A stretch of 64,000 bases of DNA from Clusia tigrina (lineage: Eukaryota; Arthropoda; Insecta; Diptera; Clusiidae), in assembly GCA_920105625.2 (NCBI GenBank), contig OV050031.1, forward strand, positions 1,529,501 to 1,593,500. The letters are read 5' to 3'. This document shows positions 25,296-37,524 of the stretch, in pieces. The stretch's first letter is position 1. The number at the start of each line of letters is the position of its first letter. The position numbers and the translations under genes were made by a program. A model generated the notes under the pieces. The model was given only the letters and a program-made list of their open reading frames with translations. It searched no databases and had not been told where the DNA came from.

Positions 25296-25888
25296 AATGT
25301 TATTAATTGGAAATTAATTCTGGTTGATGCTCAGTCATGCCAGCTGAAATCTGTCAAGTGACGATTTGTCCACGGAAGGGAGTAAGAAGTGCGTTCTGGG
25401 GATGGTGCAGCAGCACACTTGCTGGGTATTATTTATTGAAGTGTGAATATAATTAATTAAGAGAAATAATCTGTAAATATGTTCTGCAATGGCACATTAA
25501 ATTTAAATGCAAATGTAAACATCACTTTTATTACACACTTCAACAATAATAATGACATTAATTTAAAAGTCAACTGATGGAATGTACATTTTTGTTGGAA
25601 TAACTCGATTGTTTTGCGGTCATTCAGTCAGAAGCGATAAGTGGGAAACTTAAATTGAAGTGACTTTGTTCCCTACTTTAGGGAAATGAATTGCAAGCTG
25701 AAAATTTTAATTGTGATCCACCTTTCTCTATTGCACTCACTCAGCTCTATAAAAAGCAACTAGGATACGGGGAGTCGTACTGGTGGACGATGCGGAGGAT
25801 TTCACTGGTACGCCGTGATTTGTACCAATTCGCGATTTCAGTGTTTCTGGAAAATCATTGAAGTGCCTGAGTGTTTCGTTTATAAGTA
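25296..25888. other. Anonymous sequence
   Basis: Nothing was recognised. Confidence 0.45.
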
Positions 25889-25900
25889 AGTACCTTTATA

Positions 25901-25950
25901 GCGGGGGTATCACAATGGACCCATGGTGGTCTGAGTGAGCTGGTCCGTAG
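25901..25950 (+). mobile_element. 50-bp 3' stub of non-LTR family C
   Basis: GGTATCACAATGGACCCATG and the following GTGGTCTGAGTGAGCTGG are the family C 3' UTR. AGTACCTTTATA at 25889-25900 and 25951-25962 is a perfect 12-bp target-site duplication. It is one of the shortest insertions in the window. Confidence 0.85.
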
Positions 25951-25962
25951 AGTACCTTTATA

Positions 25963-27462
25963 AGCCAAATAAAAGCTAAACAAAAAGGCCGAAAAGGTTT
26001 AAAAGTGTCAATTTCAGTTTGCACATAATAAATATTTAATTCTCCCTAATTTAAGAGGTACATCATTATCGATTTGCAAAAATAAAAAGTTTGCCTTCGC
26101 AAATTTGCAACAAAGCAATCACAGAACAGCAGCGGCATTTTTTCTCCATGTGTAGAGCAGAAAAAACGCCTTATCAGTCACCAGCAACAAAAATGGCATC
26201 CAGCGGAAGCAGCTAAGTACACGACTAGCTGCGAAAGGTCCTTCCTTGGCGCACACACACCCGCACTCGTCTATGTGCACAAACGGTACTAAAGCAAAAT
26301 TTGATTACACAAAAGCAGAAGTTTCGCCGTCCTCCAGATTGGATTGCCACTGTTACCTTTTTACGAGTACGAGTATCGCTGCTCCAATTCCTATGTGCTT
26401 GGTATGTGTGTGCGCCGGCTGAAGTGGCGCTCCAATGTGTTCACATTGCGAAATGGAAATGCCAAAGTAGCAAGCTTTTAACATAATTTTTCCGCCAGAA
26501 GTTTGAATTGCGCGCGTGCAGGCTCGCCCGCTCGCTGGCATCAAAGTTGCGGTGTGTCGAAACTTTGTTAAGGTAGAAGAGGTTTAATCGAATTTGCTTT
26601 ATCGATGGGAGTTTAAAATTATTTTATTTGCCATTGTTTCAGCAGAGAGTTGAAAAGTTTTCCTGGTTTTTTATGGGTGCATTTACGAAAATTTGTTAAT
26701 TATTTCAGTCGACCAAAAGTACCTGTAAAAAGGCCACAACTGCCACATAAGTTTGTAATGATTGTAATTTTGTTCAAAATGCTTTTGTTTCAGCGGATTG
26801 TTTAGAGGGAATGTTTCTGAATGCTGGATAGTTTTCCATTGGATGGCTGAATGCCACTCCAATGGTTTGGTGAAGGTTGAGTAGTAGCTTGTGTACTTAA
26901 GTGTTTGAAATTTCTATTATTATAATTAGTCAGCCCATCATGGAATTTGTGCTAAGGTTTTGGACAGAGACTACTAGAATATGAGGCCTCGAAAAGGAAG
27001 CAATAAGGAACACCACTGCACAGCAGAGGACCACTTTTAAATACTCAAAAGGTATAAACGCTTTACATAAACGGTTGCGAACCAGGGACGATCCTGAGCA
27101 ATCATATTGTTAATGCAAATATTTACTCATACACAATCCCATGGTAGCACTGAGCGAGCAGTATTTTATTTTCCTTGTTTTGTTGGAATACTCTTGCTTA
27201 AAATCACATTTTTGTACTTAATTGAACAGAAAACCAACTTTTAACATGCTGCCTCCTTCCCTTCGGGGAGATGGTGAAGACGACGTGTAGAAAACTCAGA
27301 TATAACTTAATTTTCTGCGCAATGCTTGCAATTAGTTTCAAACGAATTCATTGAATTTGTAAAATTCGCAATGTTTTGCGATGCGATGCAATGTAAAAAG
27401 GATAAAGTGTGCAAGTAAAACGAGATTATTGATGTGAAGGATATTTTAAAAATTGGAGAAAC
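25963..27462. other. Anonymous sequence
   Basis: No gene or transposon was recognised. TACGAGTACGAGTAT near 26363 is part of a recurring word described under findings. Confidence 0.5.
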
Positions 27463-27525
27463 ACCAAAGAATGTAAACATTCTCTGGCGGCGAAGCTACT
27501 TCTTTATGTGTTTACATTCTTTGGT
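27463..27525. repeat. Perfect 17-bp inverted repeat, 29-bp loop
   Basis: ACCAAAGAATGTAAACA at 27463-27479 is exactly the reverse complement of 27509-27525. The transcript would form a stable hairpin. The flanks show no target-site duplication and the pairing does not extend outward. Confidence 0.9.
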
Positions 27526-27931
27526 TAAATAAGATGAAAGCTATTTTGACAGGTGTGCTTCCGGGCACGTTTCTGCGTTTCTGCTCTCGTATCTGCGAGC
27601 CCCACTATGACCCCCCTTCCTTAAAGGGTTACAATTTTGGGGAGATTTATAGTTATTTTAAACCCCAAATGCTTAAAGAAGGACGAAATAATTTGTGCAT
27701 TTGAGCGGTGGATATTAAACACAAAAGTAGGCGTAACAGGGTGATAAGCGGTTCTTCCTGCGGTGATATATCCATTGTCCATCTGGTCGTCTGCACACTT
27801 TCAAATCGTTAAATATATTTTAATTTGACTTCAAGTGAATATTTCCCGGATTTCAAAGTATGCTCAAATTCCCTTAGGAATCACAGCGGGGAAAGAACAG
27901 GACTACCTCCCATATATGTAATAGTGGACAA
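27526..27931. other. Anonymous sequence
   Basis: Nothing was recognised. Confidence 0.45.
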
Positions 27932-27937
27932 ATCATT

Positions 27938-28327
27938 AGGTTAGGTTAGGTTATCGTGGAAGCCGGTCCGCACCAGCTCACTCAGACCACCATGGGTCTA
28001 TTGTGATACCAACGCGTAACAATGCACCTCCGATTCACTCGTCGAACCATTTCGAAGCCCTAATAAACCGCAGGATTTGTTTGAGCTTCGCACCAGAAAC
28101 TTCTGTAAGTGAACTAAAAGCGTAATTGTCTAAAGAGCCAGCTCTGCTTCTATCCATACCGGGGCACCTACAGAAGTGATGTTCCTCATCATCCTCATCC
28201 CCACAGCTTCTGCAGTATTCATGAGAGAATACTCCGAGCCTGAGAGAATACTCCCAGCCTCGATATTCCTATGTCCCGGAACCCATATACTGCGTACCCT
28301 GAAACGGGTTTAAGGTTTGCCGGAGAG
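27938..28327 (-). pseudogene. Non-LTR family C 3' end with internal deletion
   Basis: On the minus strand the frame reads SIWVPGHRNIEAGS (RNase H C-terminal motif) and within about 15 residues reaches the knuckle HEYCRSCGDEDDEEHHFCRC. The ORF then continues to its natural end (LTEVSGAKLKQILRFIRASK, WFDE, stop). Related copies have well over 100 residues between these motifs, so an internal deletion joined them. The 3' UTR with GGTATCACAATAGACCCATG and an (AACCT)n tail follow. ATCATT at 27932-27937 and 28328-28333 may be a short target-site duplication. The element is 5'-truncated inside RNase H. Confidence 0.8.
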
Positions 28328-28333
28328 ATCATT

Positions 28334-29022
28334 GAAAGCAACCATATATAATGGAAACTGATTACATAATGGCTTAAATTGGAATAAGGACTTCATGCCA
28401 GATATGAATACTTCCACGCCCACACTCACGAATATTCCAAGTATTAAATTTATAAAATACTTAAGAAAATTTTCTGTCAAAAATCAAAGCGAGATTATAA
28501 AGACATATGAAAGAAATCGTTGGAAGTAGATGAGAAATTGGCTAATCTAACATACTCTCGGGACCTCAATTAAAGTGAACCCGTTCTCATTATTAGACTA
28601 TTAATTAAATGATGTCAAAATAAGGGACTAATGAAAGTTATATGATTTTATATGTATGCAAGAATGTCCCCACCACTGTTTAACAGTCATGCCCACAATT
28701 CTTACAGAGACATAATTGGGGACTCTATCTTTGACTTATCAAGGAAATTTTAAATAAATGGTCTTGAGCTATTAATATGCTAACACGCCCATAGGCGTCA
28801 ATACAATATTCCAGCTCTGTAAAAGACGTTCCAACGGAAGCTCTATTATAGCAGATAAATAGATCAGGTATAGGCTTAGTGCTAAAGGAAGACGCAATCA
28901 AAATAATTTCTACGCCCACACAATGTAGAATTCTGTAATATGAGCACACAATTTTAACAAACATGTATTAAGTAATTTCGATCGAATATCTCCATAGTTA
29001 ACGCCCACTTTATTTATATGAG
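28334..29022. other. Sequence with recurring CACGCCCAC-type words
   Basis: ACGCCCAC or close variants recur near 28415, 28690, 28790, 28912 and 29000. Similar words recur at 32.5-33.3 kb and 37.6 kb (there as GGGCGTGG). This suggests old copies of one unnamed dispersed repeat, but I cannot set its limits. Confidence 0.3.
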
Positions 29023-29338
29023 GGTGAGTTGATAAAGCACTCGTACCGTAGAGTACAGCTTAATTCGTAGTTGGCGTAACCCTACCTCAGCCTTCTTCAC
29101 TGGTGAGTTGATAAAGCACTCGTACCTTAGAGTACAAGCTAATTCGTAGTTGGCGTAACCCTACCTCAGCCTTCTTCACTGGTGAGTTGATAAAGCACTC
29201 GTACCTTAGAGTACAGCTTAATTCGTAGTTGGCGTAACCCTACCTCAGCCTTCTTCACTGGTGAGTTGATAAAGCACTCGTACCTTAGAGTACAAGCTAA
29301 TTCGTAGTTGGCGTAACCCTACCTCAGCCTTCTTCACT
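29023..29338. repeat. 79-bp tandem repeat, four units
   Basis: Units start at 29023, 29102, 29181 and 29260, each 79 bp and each opening with GGTGAGTTGATAAAGCACTC. Units 1 and 3 read GTACAGCTTAATTC. Units 2 and 4 read GTACAAGCTAATTC. Unit 1 alone has CCGTAG for CCTTAG. The array is thus two 158-bp dimers. Confidence 0.97.
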
Positions 29339-32300
29339 GGTTACCTTTCACTTTGTAATTCATCAAGTTGTTGTTACTCTGACCGTCACAATTGGGTGGC
29401 CAGCCCACGAAAGCAGAGAAGAACATGGCTTCCCAATTCCGTAGTTGTACTAATGAAAAAAAACCAATCCAATCAAGTGAAATTAAGAGACAGAGACTTC
29501 TAAAACCAAATGTGGGCTAGTACAGACAATAGTGAGAAACAGTCGGGCAAGAAACCTAAAAAGGAAGGAATTTCATACCCCATTCAATAGCCTCCTTTCC
29601 ACAAACTGATTTCATATTGAGTATATCCAGTTTAGATTCGTGAAAAACCAAGCTCAAGTTAGTGGAACTTCATGTCGCTCAGGTCATGTTGGTAATTGGC
29701 ACCTTGCAAATTTGTATTTGACTGGTTGTTCAATAAGTTTTCGGCCTTTGCCGCTTAGCGTCCGGCGTAGAAGAATCTCAAATAAAATATAAATATTGTT
29801 AATTAAAATCACAGGTATTAAAATGAAATAAGCAATAATGGCATCTGGAAAATATCAATGCAATTATTTGTGGGCAAATGATAATGATTAAATTAACATC
29901 ATAATTAAATTAACACCATAATAAGCACTATCAGAGCCAATGTAGCAACCCCATTAGGATAATAATTTGTTTATTACTCTGTTCAGACAACCGAATATTC
30001 CCTAAAATTCCTAAAGCTTCATGTTGCTCGTTGCTGTGCTGCTAGTTAAATTGCGAGTTTCCAATTTTCCCTTGCTTCATTCGCAAACGCGCATCATAAG
30101 ATGTAATTGGAGAACAAAATGCAAAATAAAAACAGATCCTTTGCTCGAAATTTCCTTTGCATCTGCAGGGAACTGGCACACTTACTGAAATTATTGTCAA
30201 CGGTAAAATTATTTTTGCTTTTCGCAATGGGAAATTGCGTTCCAAAAATTAAAGAACAGCAGATGCCAGCGATATTAATTAACTGGCTCGCAAAGTGAAG
30301 TTGAATTAATAAAGCTTATTTAAGATATAAAATTGTGTGCTCGCTGAGTGAGGGGATAAACAAGAAATGACTCTAACAACTTGAGATGTTCTACACTTTC
30401 ATCAAAAAACTTAAAGAGTCCTTTAATTTCTGGACTCCACACATCTCGAAGTTTCTAGCTTCATGGGCTCTCTGAGGCACAAATTTGCCTCAAACATAAG
30501 TTCTTCAATAGCTGCAAATGTTTGGATGTAGGAAAAGGAGTGTGAGTTGTATCTCATATGGTGTCACAAAGGGCCAATTCAGCTGCATGAGTGCATCCGC
30601 TCAACCTATCCACTTAGCTCCTCAAAGTCCTCTCCCAGTTATTCATCTTCGTATTCTCATGTTTAGTGCACTCTAGGTTAACAATACCACTCAAAGTTTA
30701 TTCTACCGAATTATAATAGATAAACACTTTTATTCCAATGCCATTATATGTATTGATATTGTGTTTTATGGGAACATGTTTTATGTTGATGCCGAGACCA
30801 CAAAGGAGGGAATAAAAGAGTATGCAGTAAAAGCTGGAATGACAATGCAATCATACGTAACCAAGGAGTACCGCAACTATCATATGTGCATATTTAGAGC
30901 TTGTTCTTTTTTCAGACGACGCGTTCATGTTAGAATTTAATGTAAATAAATTCACATGTATGTGGAAGTCAATGAGCCACTCCACAGTAGTACGAGTACT
31001 TGATAAGGAAGTCCGTCCTGGTAGAACATAGCATAAATCTTTCGATTTCACGAATGAATGGAAAGCATTTAAAATTGTTAAGGCGCATTGATACGTCTAT
31101 AATTGTCTGAAGTCGATCCACTGTGCAGTTCACCACAATGTGGAACGGATACATGCGTATAATTGTGTACAAAGGCACTCTACGGCGTCTACAGCCTCTC
31201 ACTGATGGAAAAAATAAAGCCAATAAAAGACGCAAGTGTGCGAGTACAGACAGTAAAATTGCAGATGCAGATTGAATTGGCAGTCAATTTCACGTGTTAT
31301 TCACATTGGAAATGCAGCAAAGTAATACAAAGAGTGAAATGATCTGGAAATGGAAATAAGCTTGGAAATTACAATTGTGCCGTCTGCTTTGTCAACATAT
31401 CTTGGACATCCAACAATGACTATTTAAAGCAAATGATAAATGAAACTGTCAGAGGACACAATAGGGGAGACGCACCCACACAAGAATAGGGGAAGTATTT
31501 ACAAAGTTGTTGACGTGTTATCGACATGCAGTCGATGGCTACAGCAAAAGGTTCCATACATGTATCACACTTATATACTGTTGTAATGCCTTTCCTCTGA
31601 CCAACGCCTTTTCAGCTGAGTACCGGCGCTCTCGAATGTGCACCAACAACAAACAAATGCTAAACTTGAAGTGTCATTTTTGGTACAGGATTCTACTAAA
31701 AATGTGTGCAGATTGCGTCTTTAATATTGTGTGCGAGTAAATAAAACTGCATATACTCCCATATACACGAGTATCTGCACAGCACAGATTCACTCAGGCT
31801 GGCATACAATTTCTGAGCTTTTGATTTGCAGCCTTCAATATGTCCATGTTTGAAATGTTTGTGTGCTTTTCAGGTACGCAAAAATGGAACAATTTTGTCT
31901 ATAGGGAAATAGTGGCGGAATCACTTTTTCATTAATCATCGTTTTATAGGGCTGTTTAATTATTCCCATATTATCAGAAGAGGCATATTAATTTCGTGCA
32001 GTAGTTGCGGCATAAAGAAAAAAGCAATTGGTGGGAAATGTGGTGTTTTAATTGAAATGAACACATTTATAGATATTTATATATATGAATAGGTGAATAA
32101 TAGTATTTATATAGGAGAAGTCCCATTTTTTTTGAATTTATTGAGGTTTAATGCACGTTAAAGTCTTCTTTAAAACTAATTTAATTGCAAACTTAATTTA
32201 TGTTTGCCCCAAAAAGTATGCAAAGAAAATATATTAAAGCCAACTTACTCCAATGTTAGCAGGTTTTGCTCGCAGTGCTTGTATTGACAAAAACTCAATA

Positions 32301-33179
32301 ATTTCGAGAAACACCTTCTTAGAATAGAAAAATAATTACGTTTTCACTCAAAATATATAAAGGATTCTTCTTAGTGAAAATGTTATGCTTCCAAAAATGT
32401 ATAAGATGGCAAATAAAGCGACTATAATTTAATAATTTCCACAGTAGAAACTCGGTGCTTCTCAACTCATCAAACACACGGTTACAGTCTTGAATAAATT
32501 CATTTCCTAAGTAAATATAACTATGCCCACTGTTGCCCAATATTTTTCTACTACATTTCAATGAAACTTTGTCAACCCATGGCTTGAAATTTTGCACAGA
32601 ACGAAACTAGTATATGCAACTAATCCTAAAACTGAGATGCCTACCTCCCATATAAACAACTGTTGACAATTATTTGGATATGACCACCACGTAGGTCCCG
32701 GCATAATGATGAAAAATTACCAGTAATATATGAGACCATACTATGCTGGTATGATTGCCACGCCTTTAAGTCATATATATTAATAAGTTAAAATCTTTAT
32801 AAGTTAATGGATGAAGTTTGGTGTGAACCATCATGGGAGTCATATGCAAAATACGTTGGAGTTAGAAAATGGCAACAAAAACACATTTAATATGGCAACA
32901 AATTCACTAATATTGATTGATATTGATGCATTGATAAATGAGAAATATTCAATGCATTGTGAAAAAGTGCTAGGGGCAACTTTATTGGTACATAATTTAG
33001 CCGTTTTCTTATATAAGAAAGTTCACATAACGAATCACAGCAGCAGTTTAAAACACTAAAGGAAAAGGTGCGGAATAGATCCACTACTGAAACCACGCCT
33101 AGTATTGAATCTACATTCACAGCTGATCACTCATAAAATATATCTTAATAAAATATGGCATGAATTTGTTAAGTTTTGA
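29339..33179. other. Anonymous sequence
   Basis: No gene was recognised. GGTTGTTCAATAAGTTTTCG near 29724 recalls a mariner terminus but no transposase lies next to it. Confidence 0.45.
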
Positions 33180-33191
33180 GCGGGGTATGTA

Positions 33192-33255
33192 GGTAGTAGT
33201 GGCAACCTTCTAAGCAAAAGCACACTTAAGCACCAATAAGGGCTCATTGTGATAA
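33192..33255 (-). mobile_element. 64-bp 3' stub of non-LTR subfamily A
   Basis: Minus-strand TATCACAATGAGCCCTTATT and AGTGTGCTTTTGC followed by a CTACTACC tail match the family A 3' end. GCGGGGTATGTA (33180-33191) and GCGGGTTATGTA (33256-33267) are a 12-bp target-site duplication with one mismatch. Confidence 0.75.
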
Positions 33256-33267
33256 GCGGGTTATGTA

Positions 33268-34740
33268 TGCAAAACGTCAGCTCCCACGCCCACTTACATA
33301 ATCTTAAACATGAGCTAAGAAAGCTATTTCAAACTACTATTTTAATATTAAATGGAAAAATAGTCATTCGCACTGAAACTTAGTTGTATGGGTGTAGTTG
33401 CATTAATTCTCTTAGGGTATCACGTAATCGGTAGAACACGAATATCTCTTTAAGGTTTAAACAAAGACATTCAATGGCTTTTGCCCCTTGATTTGCTATA
33501 TTGAAAATATTGTTTACTTACCCATTATAAAAAATAGTAAGAATCGGTTGCTGCAACCAGGAATACTATTGTCGCCTTGAAAGTTCAAAGAGTATCCGTA
33601 CATAGAGATTGAATCACTCAAATTTTGTGTAATGCAAGTGAAGGCGATTTCACAAAAATCGGTGAGCGGCAAGGGGAAGCGAAATGCAATGCGTGTACTT
33701 TGTTCGAGAGGCTTACTAGAAAACCCCTTGAACAGTATTTTTGCTACAATAACTTCGTTCGTCATGCGAGCTCTATAATATAGAATCTATATATAGAGTC
33801 TACTCGTATAATCTTTGATTTTAGTTCAGTAAACAGAAATCCACACAAAATGCCACTCATAATTGAAGTGAATTTTATTCCATGTTTTATGGATTTGATT
33901 ACTAAACAACAAACTTGTGGTCATCTCTGGCTAATACTAATTTAAGAATCTCCCAATTGCAACTAATTTCCTCGAAATGTGTCTTAAGAGACTTACTATA
34001 AAACTGTCACAGTCCGGTATTTCCCCTTTGAAAATCGCACCCTAAAAAGAAAAAAAGGTGCACTCCCTTTTACACAGGACGATTGTGCGAAAAAATCGAT
34101 GTGAACGTGACGTACTTAGAAAACAATTTACTGCGATATTTTAATCTTCCGAAAATTACGGTTCAGTAAACATTTAGCACCGCAGGACTTGTGCGCTATT
34201 TTCAACACTGATATGATATACTGTTGCTGGTATTTTTTCCTGCCACTGCACGTGCAACACCAACTTTATTAACAGCAGCGATGACTCACTTAACTCGTGG
34301 TGAATGAAATAGAACGTGATTCAAGTTTAACTCCAAGAGTGTATGTTTTCAGAGTTTTAAAAATGAGGTAAGATAAATCACGTGCTGCTCGCTGATGACC
34401 ACAACTTCGTGCCTGTTGGGAATATCTGCTTCCGAAAAGTTGGTAGCAAGACTGAAATTAAAACAAAAATTTCAAGAACCGAAACATAAAATCGTCATTT
34501 TCCAAACGGAGTTGAAAAGCATTCATACAAATACATTGATATGAATAAGTTGGTTCTGGGATGTGACAATGTTCGACAGGTGGTGCTGCATTCTTCGGCA
34601 GTTACATTCAGTGTTCTTAGGCTATTTATAATGGACATTTTAAGCTTCAGTAACCCTACCAAACCTGGTAAATTTACTTTAATGATTGGTATTCTGTTCG
34701 TAAAATTGAGAAACTTGTGCTATCGCTAAAATGTGTTGAA
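33268..34740. other. Anonymous sequence
   Basis: Nothing was recognised with confidence. Confidence 0.45.
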
Positions 34741-35275
34741 CTATAAAGTTCACTTCTGGCTTAAGGGGTTTATTATTGAACAAAGCTGCCGCGTTTGGAG
34801 TGAGACCAATCCAGAAACAATTGAAGGGAGCACCCAATATACCCAAAAATTCATGGTTTAGTGTGGTCTCGACATTGATGGCATATTCTTCTCCTTCTTC
34901 AAAGGGAGACAGAAGTTCACATTATACTTAATGCCGATCAATACAATTAACAACGATATTGATTTTTATTTCTTTCATAATCTGCGATTACATTGATTCG
35001 AACGAGATGAAGTTTCATCAGGTTGGCTTTGTATGCCATAGGCGACCGCAGCCATTCATCGATGTTTTCAAATCCAGTTTGGAAATTATTAATTCAAGAA
35101 TCCCAAAAAGATATGAATATCTGTTAACAATTTGCCATGGAGTACGTGAGGTCACGTGTTATGATGATAAAGCAGCAAAAAAAAGGTGTCTCTTGGAAAT
35201 GAACCGGGTTTCAGTTGCCCTGTCGTCATCATTACTCGAAAAAACTGTTGAGAATTGAGCCCAAATGATTTAATA
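34741..35275 (+). pseudogene. Old DD41D-type transposase relic
   Basis: In shifting frames the plus strand reads VHFWLKGFIIEQSCRVWSET and NPE, then a stop-interrupted CGLDIDG block, which corresponds to the region after the first catalytic Asp in the 19.5-kb element. It continues with IDSNEMKFHQVGFVCH, matching the second Asp motif with Val in place of Asp. A diverged C-terminus ends in LLEKTVEN, stop, AQM, where the family has ENW. About 15 residues around the third Asp seem to be missing. The N-terminal half was not found. Confidence 0.55.
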
Positions 35276-36449
35276 CTGAACACGATTGTGATCGAACCAT
35301 ATTACATTGTGTTATATGCAATGGGTTGGATCTCCCCAAGACTTGCATTCTGACTATCCACAGCCATGTGAAATTTTGTTCATAAACTTTATGCACATTT
35401 GGTGGGTTCGGAAATAAAATGATAACCTTTGCCCAATTTTGTTCGTATAGGTTTCTACTTTAATCCTATGATCCACGTAATACTTTATAGATTAGATTTC
35501 ATTTCATTTAAATAGGCTTCTTTCTGCATTTGTCAACTCATACGAGTACAATTGAATTCTTTTTCTGTATCCTTCGGTGTAAAGCTGAGAGATTCCCATT
35601 ACTCAAGCACCTTCATGCCTGAGCGCCATCCCAGTCCTATTTGGTCCTATCAGTGATTGTACAAAATGTGGTTTAAGTGGTATAATTTGTTATGTGTATT
35701 TTCCTTGGGAGTAATGTGGTCTCGAAATTGGACTGAACCTAGTGCAATTTTCTTTGGCCTTCAGTACCAAATTCTCTTGGTCGACAATTCAAAAATTTTC
35801 CAAAAGAATATTCTGCAATGTAATTCTCCTTATAATTTATTTCTGAAAATTGTCACTATTGCTATTGTCGCAGGTCTGGTACACTCGCACTCGCACATCC
35901 ACACTTATTTACATACTTGAATAAAGGAGACGAGGGTAGCATGTGCAATATTCGGCACCAAAGCAAAAGTTTTTGATAAACGTTCTTTTAATGCAAATTG
36001 AGGACTCTTCAAGCACAAAGGAATTTAAAAATGCCACCATCAAATAAATTCGAACACATGAAAAGTACGCATTCAGGACTATTTGATATATGTGCGTGCA
36101 TAGGGACGGGTACATGTGTCTACGTATGTACAATTGTTTAATTCTAGACGAAAAGGCAGAAGTTTGTAAGACATTGTACTTATTTTTGAGAAATTACTTC
36201 CGTAGCCAGTTACAAATTTTATCAAATTGTACTGAGAAAACTTTTGTAGATCTCTGCTACACGTAATGGACGTAAATTAATTACTATCTTGCCAGATTTT
36301 GTGTGCTGCCCATATTAAGATTAATCAAATTATAATTGTTATTGCTATTAAAATTTAGCATTATATGAGAGCCACTAGGGAGATTAGGGCAAGAGTATAC
36401 TGATGAATGACTCAAAGACGTATGGGAAATATTAATACGCATTTACTTT
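35276..36449. other. Anonymous sequence
   Basis: Nothing was recognised. Confidence 0.45.
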
Positions 36450-37033
36450 GTAACAGGTCAAGAAGCTGCGGCCTCTCCTTTCAATGGGCCTAAACCCTTC
36501 TGAGGAATATCATCCAATATCATTGAAGGTCTGCTGAAGAAGTGTACAGATGCAAAAAGAAGTCAAACCTGGAAAACTCATCCGGGATTAAGACAGTCTA
36601 AAGCTCTTCTGGGAAATTTTAATCATAAAAGAGCTAAGGAGTAAATAAATATGCCGCGGAGTAAATTAAGAATCATCACAGGCATTCTAAGCGGACACTG
36701 TAGACTCAAGTACCATATGAACAAGTTGGGTATATCTTCAGATGCCATCTGTCGATTCTGTGGAGAAAGTGACGAAACCTCACTGCACCTGATCACAGAC
36801 TGCAGACCATTAGCACATAATAGACTCAGATGTTTTGGAGAATATATCTTAGATATGAGCTAGATCACTCAACTTGATTCCTTGAAAATATGTGAATTCC
36901 TGTCGGAAATTAACCTGACAGAGGATCTGTCGATGAGACTATCCTCATCTTTCAAATAAATAGGGGCATGACAATAGATCTTTCAGGTCGCGGTGTATAA
37001 CACCCTTAAATAAATCGAATCTAATCTAATCTA
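36450..37033 (+). pseudogene. Non-LTR family B 3' fragment
   Basis: From about 36450 a frame with one stop encodes the end of RNase H and the linker (GLLKKCTDAKRSQTWKTHPG). Then come LRIITGILSGHCRLKYHM and the knuckle CRFCGESDE...HLITDC, up to the stop near 36861. The 3' UTR carries GACAATAGATCTTTCAGGTC near 36970 and ends in (AATCT)n at about 37017-37033. Reverse transcriptase and endonuclease are absent. I could not find a target-site duplication. Confidence 0.8.
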
Positions 37034-37524
37034 TGCTTACATATTATATACTCTGTTGTTGATTATTCATGATTTCAGTGTCCTAAACTGTAAGAAGCTT
37101 TATATAAAGTGTTCTTTATACACTTTTTTTCTGTTTATACTTTATATAAAAACTATGACATTTTACTGGCATCGATGTTCGAACGTCAACGCATCGAAGA
37201 ATCACTCCATCGATGCCGTATCAAAAAATTTGCAAATCCTGCGCATTGGGACTATAAATCCCTGTTTATGAAATTTCTCATATATTATTGATTAAGTAAA
37301 CAACTTTTTAATAGCAATACGAATGCAACAAAGCGGATCACAGCCAAGTGTGGAATCCATATACCCACATAATAAACGACTAAAGAAGTCTGAAGTCGAG
37401 TTAGCTGGACTTCGAAATACTCTCTACCGTTCCATGTTCGAGCTAGTTATATTGTGGCGTTGCTCATTTTATTCATATATCATCAGGGTAATTTTCGGTA
37501 GAGTACCCTGAATCGATTATAATG
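37034..37524. other. Anonymous sequence
   Basis: Nothing was recognised. Confidence 0.45.

Noticed and set aside
27938..27956. TTAGG repeats, considered as an insect telomere relic
   Set aside because: They are the 3' tail of a non-LTR element. Flies lack TTAGG telomeres. The same holds for the short tract at 44.35 kb as far as can be judged.
29023..29338. CRISPR-like array
   Set aside because: The 79-bp units are joined directly with no unique spacers, and the genome is eukaryotic.
29715..29765. mariner terminal repeat (GGTTGTTCAATAAGTTTTCG)
   Set aside because: It resembles a mariner end, but there is no partner end, duplication or transposase nearby.
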